A DNA stretch of 10,506 bases from Gemmataceae bacterium (GTDB lineage: Bacteria; Planctomycetota; Planctomycetia; Gemmatales; Gemmataceae), in contig JAFMJU010000094.1 in assembly GCA_017853285.1 (NCBI GenBank), positions 1-10,506 of the forward strand. The letters are read 5' to 3'. How positions within the stretch are numbered: the first letter of the stretch is position 1; every line of letters starts with the position of its first letter. Positions 6,474 to 10,506 of this stretch are shown here, one piece after another. The notes beneath the pieces are model-generated. The model ran no database searches and was not told where the DNA came from. It saw nothing but the letters and a program-made list of their open reading frames with translations. Made by a program: the position numbers and the translations under genes.

Positions 6474-8275
6474 GGCAGGAACGGCTTGGCGAACACATTC
6501 ACCATCTCGTTGATGGTGGCCGCCGGCAGAGAGATGGCGGCCGAGGCGTGACCGGCTTCCAGGCTGATGGAGGCGCCGAAGAAAACGCTCTTGGCGTTCT
6601 TCACGTTCCCCAGGCCTTCCGGAATCGGCAGGGCCCCGCCGGCCACATCCTTCAGCACATTCACGATGAGGGCGCCGTATTTCACGGGGTCGACCAGGGC
6701 CACCAGCGTCGCGTCATTCGGCAGCGACGAGGCGATCACCTTGAAACCGTCGGTGGAACCGACGCTGCCATTGCCCGCCGTCGCCTTGGCCAGCAAATCC
6801 GCGGCCTTGGCCTGGTCGGGGGCGGTGATCTGGTACAGCTTCCCGTTCCCACCACCAACCCAAATGGTGATCTTCTCACCCAGGAGCTGCTTCATGGCCT
6901 TCACCATGCCGGCCTTCATCTCGTCGGGCAGCCCTTCCTGGTTACCCAAGGCCTCGATGTCGATTTCCATCTCGATCTTCGAGAACTTCATGCCGCCAAG
7001 CGTGGCGCCGTCCGCGGTCACCTTGGGTTTGCCTTTGATCGGGGTCTTCCCAACCGGGCTGCTCAGGCTGCCTTGCACAGCTTCGATGGCCGCCTTGGCG
7101 GCGCCGGGCGCGTCCTCAACCTCGCGAACATCCACGCCCATCAGAGGAATTCCAACCGCGGAAGCGGCCGAACCGTTCCCACCGGCGGCGATTCCGGCCT
7201 CCAGGGCCTTGCCGCCATCCGGGGCCACCTTTTTCAGGAACGGAAGGGCAGCCTTCATCAACGCGCCGTTATTGGTGGAACCCATGTACATCATTTGGCC
7301 GGCTGGCAGGGTGGAAAGCACCTTGTTGGCGGTCGGCTTCAGGCTTTCAAGGGCCTTGGAGGTGGGCGATCCACCCTTCAGGGCGTTATCCAGACCCAAG
7401 ACAATGCTCTCGGGCCTGAACTCGATGGTTCCCACCAGGCCTTGGCTGTCTTCCAGTGCCTGGAAGGCGGGCCCCACCAATTCCTTCACGATGGCGAACT
7501 GCTCGCGTTGCTCTTTCGGAAGCTGCTCCTCGGCTTGCTTGAGGCCTTCCTCGACCTGCTTTTTGCCTTCCTTGATCCGGTCGGCGTAGTCCTTGGCCAG
7601 CCGATCAAGGCCCACATGGAAACCGATGTCGGAGCCGAGAAGCTTCGAGGCCTGGGCCGTGTCCAGCTTCACGCCCTCCGTGGCCGAGACCGACTTCTTC
7701 AGGGTGTCGCGGTCGTTGGAAACCACCGCGAATCCCTTGTGGTTGGCCACATAAAGGGTCTTGCCACCATCCACCTCATAGGCGGTGATGTCCCCTTCCT
7801 TCTTGGCGCCCTTCCGTTCGTCTTCCTTGAACGCGCCCTCGATGAAGGCGTTGAAGTTTTCAGCCTTCAGGAAAGCCACCGCCTTCGGGTCACCGTCCTG
7901 GCCCGGCTTGGGAAGCTCGGGAATGGTGATGAAGATCGGGCCATTCTTGGCCAGCCCGCTGAACGGCTTGCGGCCGTCGATACCATCCTCGAACGCCTGC
8001 TCGATAAAGGTCTTGGCAATGGCGGCCTGGTCAGGCACAGCCTTTTCCAGATAGGCCAGCAACCGATCCTTGGTGCCGACCAGACCCTTCAGATGGACAA
8101 CCACCGCGGTCCCGGCGGGCACCACGGCCAAGTCGTTCCCGGAGTCACCCGGAGCGACCGCCCAAACCGGAAGGGCAAAGGCTCCAGTGGCCAGCGAAAG
8201 GGCCAAAAACCCGCGCCGCAGGCCTTTGCTGGCCCTGTTCTTCGCGGCGCTTAGGGTGGTGGAAAGTCGCTTCAC
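6470..8275 (-). CDS. Exported protein of unknown function, Cys-free
   Basis: 601 residues. A long signal peptide is clear: a basic n-region with Lys/Arg up to residue 21, a hydrophobic core 22-38 and a probable cleavage after VWA (37-39). I see no cysteine in the whole protein. The mature part starts with NDLAVVPAGTAVVVHLKG, reminiscent of DUF3352-type planctomycete exported proteins that open with a 'probability of overload' style domain, but I cannot confirm a family. Residues 225-260 are highly charged and helical, possibly a coiled coil. The Gly/Ala-rich stretch 353-375 may be a linker. The GTG start has GGAG nine bases upstream. The gene is monocistronic by layout: a weak terminator lies upstream and a strong one downstream. 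Likely location is the periplasm or cell surface; no enzyme motif is visible. Lys- and AAG-rich coding may mean good expression. Confidence 0.8.
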   Translation of the reverse strand: MKRLSTTLSAAKNRASKGLRRGFLALSLATGAFALPVWAVAPGDSGNDLAVVPAGTAVVVHLKGLVGTKDRLLAYLEKAVPDQAAIAKTFIEQAFEDGIDGRKPFSGLAKNGPIFITIPELPKPGQDGDPKAVAFLKAENFNAFIEGAFKEDERKGAKKEGDITAYEVDGGKTLYVANHKGFAVVSNDRDTLKKSVSATEGVKLDTAQASKLLGSDIGFHVGLDRLAKDYADRIKEGKKQVEEGLKQAEEQLPKEQREQFAIVKELVGPAFQALEDSQGLVGTIEFRPESIVLGLDNALKGGSPTSKALESLKPTANKVLSTLPAGQMMYMGSTNNGALMKAALPFLKKVAPDGGKALEAGIAAGGNGSAASAVGIPLMGVDVREVEDAPGAAKAAIEAVQGSLSSPVGKTPIKGKPKVTADGATLGGMKFSKIEMEIDIEALGNQEGLPDEMKAGMVKAMKQLLGEKITIWVGGGNGKLYQITAPDQAKAADLLAKATAGNGSVGSTDGFKVIASSLPNDATLVALVDPVKYGALIVNVLKDVAGGALPIPEGLGNVKNAKSVFFGASISLEAGHASAAISLPAATINEMVNVFAKPFLP

Positions 8276-8359
8276 TGCTTGGACTCCATGAGACTGAAAA
8301 GGCTCTGCGGCCGAAATGATGCTGGAATAGGGTCCATCCCTGTGCCTTAAGACTGGACC

Positions 8360-8379
8360 AAAAAGCGGCGTTCAACGCC
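8360..8379 (-). terminator. Weak candidate terminator after the DAC gene
   Basis: On the minus strand GGCGT-TGA-ACGCC forms a 5-bp perfect stem with a 3-base loop, followed by GC and five T. It lies about 110 bp after the DAC stop. The stem is short, so efficiency is doubtful. Confidence 0.35.
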
Positions 8380-8380
8380 A

Positions 8381-8398
8381 GCACAATCGGCACAATCG
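8381..8398. repeat. Two tandem copies of a 9-bp repeat
   Basis: GCACAATCG occurs twice head to tail without mismatch in the gap upstream of the exported-protein gene. It may be a binding site or simple replication slippage. Confidence 0.5.
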
Positions 8399-8488
8399 AC
8401 CCATCCAGTTCTACCAGTATAGGGCCACCACGGATTCAAGGCCCCTGAAAACAAGCGAAAATACATCACTTGCAGCACGGATCGAAAA

Positions 8489-9442
8489 TTAGTGAGCCCA
8501 AGCAAGCGGCCGCAATCCTGGCTCGATATGAAGCAGCACTTGGCCATCTTGAAATAGCCGAACCACCCCAGTGGACTGGCTCACCGTGATGGCCACCGCC
8601 TTCGTCGCCTTGCTGACCGCCGCCGCGGCCGCGTGACGGGTGCCCAGACCCATCGACAGCGTGAAATCCTCATCCGGCACCATCAGCCGCATGCATCCGG
8701 CCATGGCGATTCCTTCCTTGCTGATGAGGATCGCCCCCTCCAGTCGGGCCAAGTCCTTCACCTGCTCGCGAACCGCCGCCAATTTCACATCCCTTTCCCC
8801 CTCGGGGTACCCGCGGAAGGGGTTGAAATTCATGGGCCGGGCCATTTCCATCACATTCCGGGTGTCACCCACCACGAACAGTGTCCCGGTTGGGAAATAT
8901 TCCCGGCCTTCCCGGCCGATTTCGGTGGCCAGTTCCACCACGGCACGCAGCGTGGGCAGCGGAACCCGCGTCTCCAGACCCCGCAGTTCCCGTGCCGTCA
9001 ATCGCTCCAGATGCTGGCCCAGCAACACCAGATGCAGGGTGTCCAGTTGCGGCATGTCACCGTCGGGATCTGGGAAATTGCGGCACAGCACCAAAACCCG
9101 GGCCCCCTGGCTGACCCATTCGTGTCGCACCGCCTCCAGAAGGGCAATGCTCAATCTCTCCCGGATGCTCACCCCGGCGGTGGCGCTCTCCAGAACCCGC
9201 ACCTCGGGAAACTTGTCTCGCAGCACAAGGCGCTCGTTGTGGGATGCCACCGCCGCAAGGAGCGGCACACCCTTGAGCAACCCCCGCACCTCGGGCCAAT
9301 CCAGCGGGGTGTCAGCCATTACCAGGACAGCATCGGCCCCCAGGGAGCCAACCAGTTCCCTGGCCCCTGCCACCAGTGCAGCCGCTGTTGGCGTTAATTC
9401 CATCCAGAATATCCCCGTTGCCACACCAGGCGTGCTCGTCAA
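8489..9442 (-). CDS. DacZ-like diadenylate cyclase domain protein with altered DGA/RHR motifs
   Basis: 317 residues. The C-terminal part (about 170-310) is a DisA_N/DAC domain: EIGREGRE at 174-181, VVGD at 190-193, LEGAILIS at 234-241, LGTRH at 266-270, and the SKATKAVAITVSQSTG region at 277-292. DAC enzymes join two ATP into c-di-AMP. The N-terminal half (about 15-150) is an alpha/beta region resembling the pyruvate kinase C-terminal-like domain of archaeal DacZ. The usual DGA catalytic motif reads EGA (235-237) and RHR reads RHA (269-271), so activity is uncertain. No membrane helix is seen, so it is probably cytosolic. The TTG start at 9442 has GAGG seven bases upstream; ATG at 9403 (codon 14) is a good alternative. 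It is divergent from mnmA and alone in its unit. Confidence 0.8.
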   Translation of the reverse strand: MTSTPGVATGIFWMELTPTAAALVAGARELVGSLGADAVLVMADTPLDWPEVRGLLKGVPLLAAVASHNERLVLRDKFPEVRVLESATAGVSIRERLSIALLEAVRHEWVSQGARVLVLCRNFPDPDGDMPQLDTLHLVLLGQHLERLTARELRGLETRVPLPTLRAVVELATEIGREGREYFPTGTLFVVGDTRNVMEMARPMNFNPFRGYPEGERDVKLAAVREQVKDLARLEGAILISKEGIAMAGCMRLMVPDEDFTLSMGLGTRHAAAAAVSKATKAVAITVSQSTGVVRLFQDGQVLLHIEPGLRPLAWAH

Positions 9443-9542
9443 AATGTTGCCTCATCGTAGCCGACCCCTCCGGCCAATGCGAACGGCACTCCCTGCATTT
9501 TTTGGCGCTCCCCAAACGCCTGAAAACAGATCGGGCCCAGGC

Positions 9543-9566
9543 GGGTTTCCTTCCGGGATGAAACCC
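9543..9566. repeat. Inverted repeat in the DAC-mnmA divergent region
   Basis: Perfect 7-bp arms GGGTTTC and GAAACCC are separated by 10 bases. The right arm overlaps the putative -35 box of mnmA, so an operator role is possible. The spacing (17 bases between arm centres) is somewhat long for one helical turn. Confidence 0.4.
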
Positions 9567-9587
9567 TTCGCGCCGGTGCGCTAAAAT
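9558..9587 (+). promoter_or_regulatory. Candidate mnmA promoter
   Basis: ATGAAA (9558-9563, four of six to TTGACA) and TAAAAT (9582-9587) are separated by 18 bases. A start near 9594 would leave a leader of about 35 bases before the ATG at 9629. The rest of the 186-bp divergent region shows no gene; I could not place a convincing promoter for the DAC gene. Confidence 0.4.
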
Positions 9588-9628
9588 GGCATCATTGCTG
9601 AACGGTTGGCCGGGGGCTTGCGAACGAG

Positions 9629-10506
9629 ATGGCAGAACGGGTGCTGGTGGCCATGAGCGGCGGGGTGGACAGTTCCGCCACGGCCCTGCTGTTGCGCCGC
9701 CAGGGTTACGATCTGGTGGGCCTTTTCATGCGGACGGGTGACCACGGCTCGGCCGTGGAGGCCGCACCATCCCGCAAGAAAGGCTGCTGCAGCGCGCTCG
9801 ATGCCGGCGATGCCCGCCGCGTGGCCGACCTGCTGGACATGCCTTTCCACGCGCTGGACTTCGAGGAGGATTTCGGCCGGATAGTCGACCGGTTCGTCGA
9901 CGAATACCGGGCGGGCCGCACACCCAATCCCTGCGTGGCCTGCAACAACTGGCTCAAGTTCGGGCGGCTCGCCGAGATGGCCGACCGGCTGGATTGCCGC
10001 TGGATCGCCACCGGCCACTACGCGCAGATCCTGCGGCCCGATGGCCAGGGCCCCGCCCAGTTGCACCGCGGCCTCGACCCGGCCAAGGACCAATCCTATG
10101 TCCTCCACGGCATCAAACCCGCCGTTTTGGAAAGGGTCCTGTTCCCGGTCGGGGGACTGCCCAAGTCCGAGGTCCGCGAGATCGCCCAGGAGGCGGGCCT
10201 GCCGGTGTTCGCCAAGCCAGATAGTGTCGAGATCTGCTTTGTACCCGATCAGGACCATGTGGGCCTGGTCCGCCGGCTCCGGCCCGGCCAGTCGATTCCC
10301 GGCGATATCGTCGATACCCAAGGCAACCGCCTGGGCAGCCATGATGGGCTGGAACGCTTCACCATCGGCCAGCGCAAGGGCCTGGGTCTGGGGGGCGGCA
10401 CGCCCCGCTTTGTGCTGCAACTGGTTCCGGAGCAGGGAACCGTGGTGGTGGGCGGCCGCGACGAGCGCCCGACGGTGTCCCTCCTCTCCGTCGATTTTTC
10501 CTGGCT
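9629..10506 (+). CDS. mnmA: tRNA-specific 2-thiouridylase MnmA, 3' end cut by window
   Basis: The first 292 residues are visible; the family is about 360 long, so only the C-terminal beta-barrel end is missing. MnmA adenylates uridine 34 in the wobble position of Lys, Glu and Gln tRNAs and replaces its oxygen with sulfur in the cytosol. The PP-loop SGGVDSS is at 10-16. TPNPCVACN holds Cys102 and Cys105; Cys105 aligns with E. coli nucleophile Cys102. Cys203 in SVEICF corresponds to the second catalytic Cys (E. coli Cys199). ATGHYA at 127-132, KDQSYVL at 153-159 and FTIGQRKG are also typical. The CxxC arrangement is common outside the E. coli type, and three such Cys have been linked to Fe-S binding in some thiolases. 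The ATG start gives the canonical N-terminus directly before the PP-loop, although the ribosome binding site is weak. Confidence 0.95.
   Translation, partial: MAERVLVAMSGGVDSSATALLLRRQGYDLVGLFMRTGDHGSAVEAAPSRKKGCCSALDAGDARRVADLLDMPFHALDFEEDFGRIVDRFVDEYRAGRTPNPCVACNNWLKFGRLAEMADRLDCRWIATGHYAQILRPDGQGPAQLHRGLDPAKDQSYVLHGIKPAVLERVLFPVGGLPKSEVREIAQEAGLPVFAKPDSVEICFVPDQDHVGLVRRLRPGQSIPGDIVDTQGNRLGSHDGLERFTIGQRKGLGLGGGTPRFVLQLVPEQGTVVVGGRDERPTVSLLSVDFSW

Larger units (their letters stand above)
8276..8488. other. Intergenic region between exported-protein and DAC genes
   Basis: 213 bp without a supported gene. It holds a weak hairpin-plus-T-tract (8360-8379), a 9-bp tandem repeat (8381-8398) and, on the minus strand, an isolated TATACT (8421-8416) that could be a -10 box but has no -35 at proper spacing. 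A 6-bp inverted repeat GGTCCA/TGGACC (8331-8336, 8354-8359) is probably chance. The promoter of the exported-protein gene should lie here, but I cannot place it. Confidence 0.5.

Noticed and set aside
6146..8254. 702-aa open frame on the plus strand, opposite the exported-protein gene and the cyclase N-terminus
   Set aside because: It crosses a gene boundary and a terminator on the other strand, has no recognisable domain, and is the expected antisense shadow of GC-rich codons. The minus strand has a signal peptide and a good ribosome binding site.
8331..8359. GGTCCA/TGGACC inverted repeat as operator or terminator
   Set aside because: Only 6 bp with a 17-base spacer; likely by chance in a 213-bp gap, and no T tract follows.
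8416..8445. TATACT with TTGAAT upstream as a promoter for the exported-protein gene
   Set aside because: The boxes are separated by 12 bases only, too short for a sigma-70 promoter.
9581..10420. 279-aa minus-strand frame opposite mnmA
   Set aside because: mnmA on the plus strand has all catalytic motifs; this frame is its shadow.

Overview
The window looks like a piece of chromosome from a GC-rich planctomycete, probably of the Gemmata type. The main evidence is the PSCyt1/DUF1549 cytochrome-type protein at the left edge, a family that is greatly expanded in Planctomycetes. A GC-rich coding bias, a large exported protein of unknown function and an SHC-like terpene cyclase fit this but do not prove it. 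No mobile element, CRISPR array, tRNA or rRNA was seen.

Layout, right to left. At the right edge mnmA (tRNA 2-thiouridylase, cut by the window end) runs on the plus strand. Everything else is on the minus strand. Divergent from mnmA, across a 186-bp intergenic region, is a DacZ-like diadenylate cyclase with altered active-site motifs. A 213-bp gap follows, then a 601-aa exported protein without cysteines that I cannot assign. A rho-independent hairpin lies just after that gene.

Next comes a compact four-gene run, 6392 down to the left edge: (1) a class II terpene cyclase of the squalene-hopene cyclase superfamily with an intact DxDD motif; (2) a fusion of a Cys-rich DUF116 domain to a polyprenyl diphosphate synthase; (3) a chorismate lyase (UbiC/DUF98)-like protein; (4) a secreted PSCyt1/DUF1549 protein with two CxxCH haem motifs, cut by the window start. 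Gaps are 42 bp, 58 bp and a 4-bp ATGA overlap, so one transcript is likely.

The most interesting reading (inference) is that the run encodes a terpenoid pathway. The fusion enzyme would make a polyprenyl diphosphate and the DxDD cyclase would cyclise it or a derivative, while the chorismate lyase-like enzyme could supply a 4-hydroxybenzoate head group for a quinone or meroterpenoid. No UbiA-type aryl prenyltransferase is visible here, so that last link is speculative. The DUF116 fusion has no obvious textbook function.
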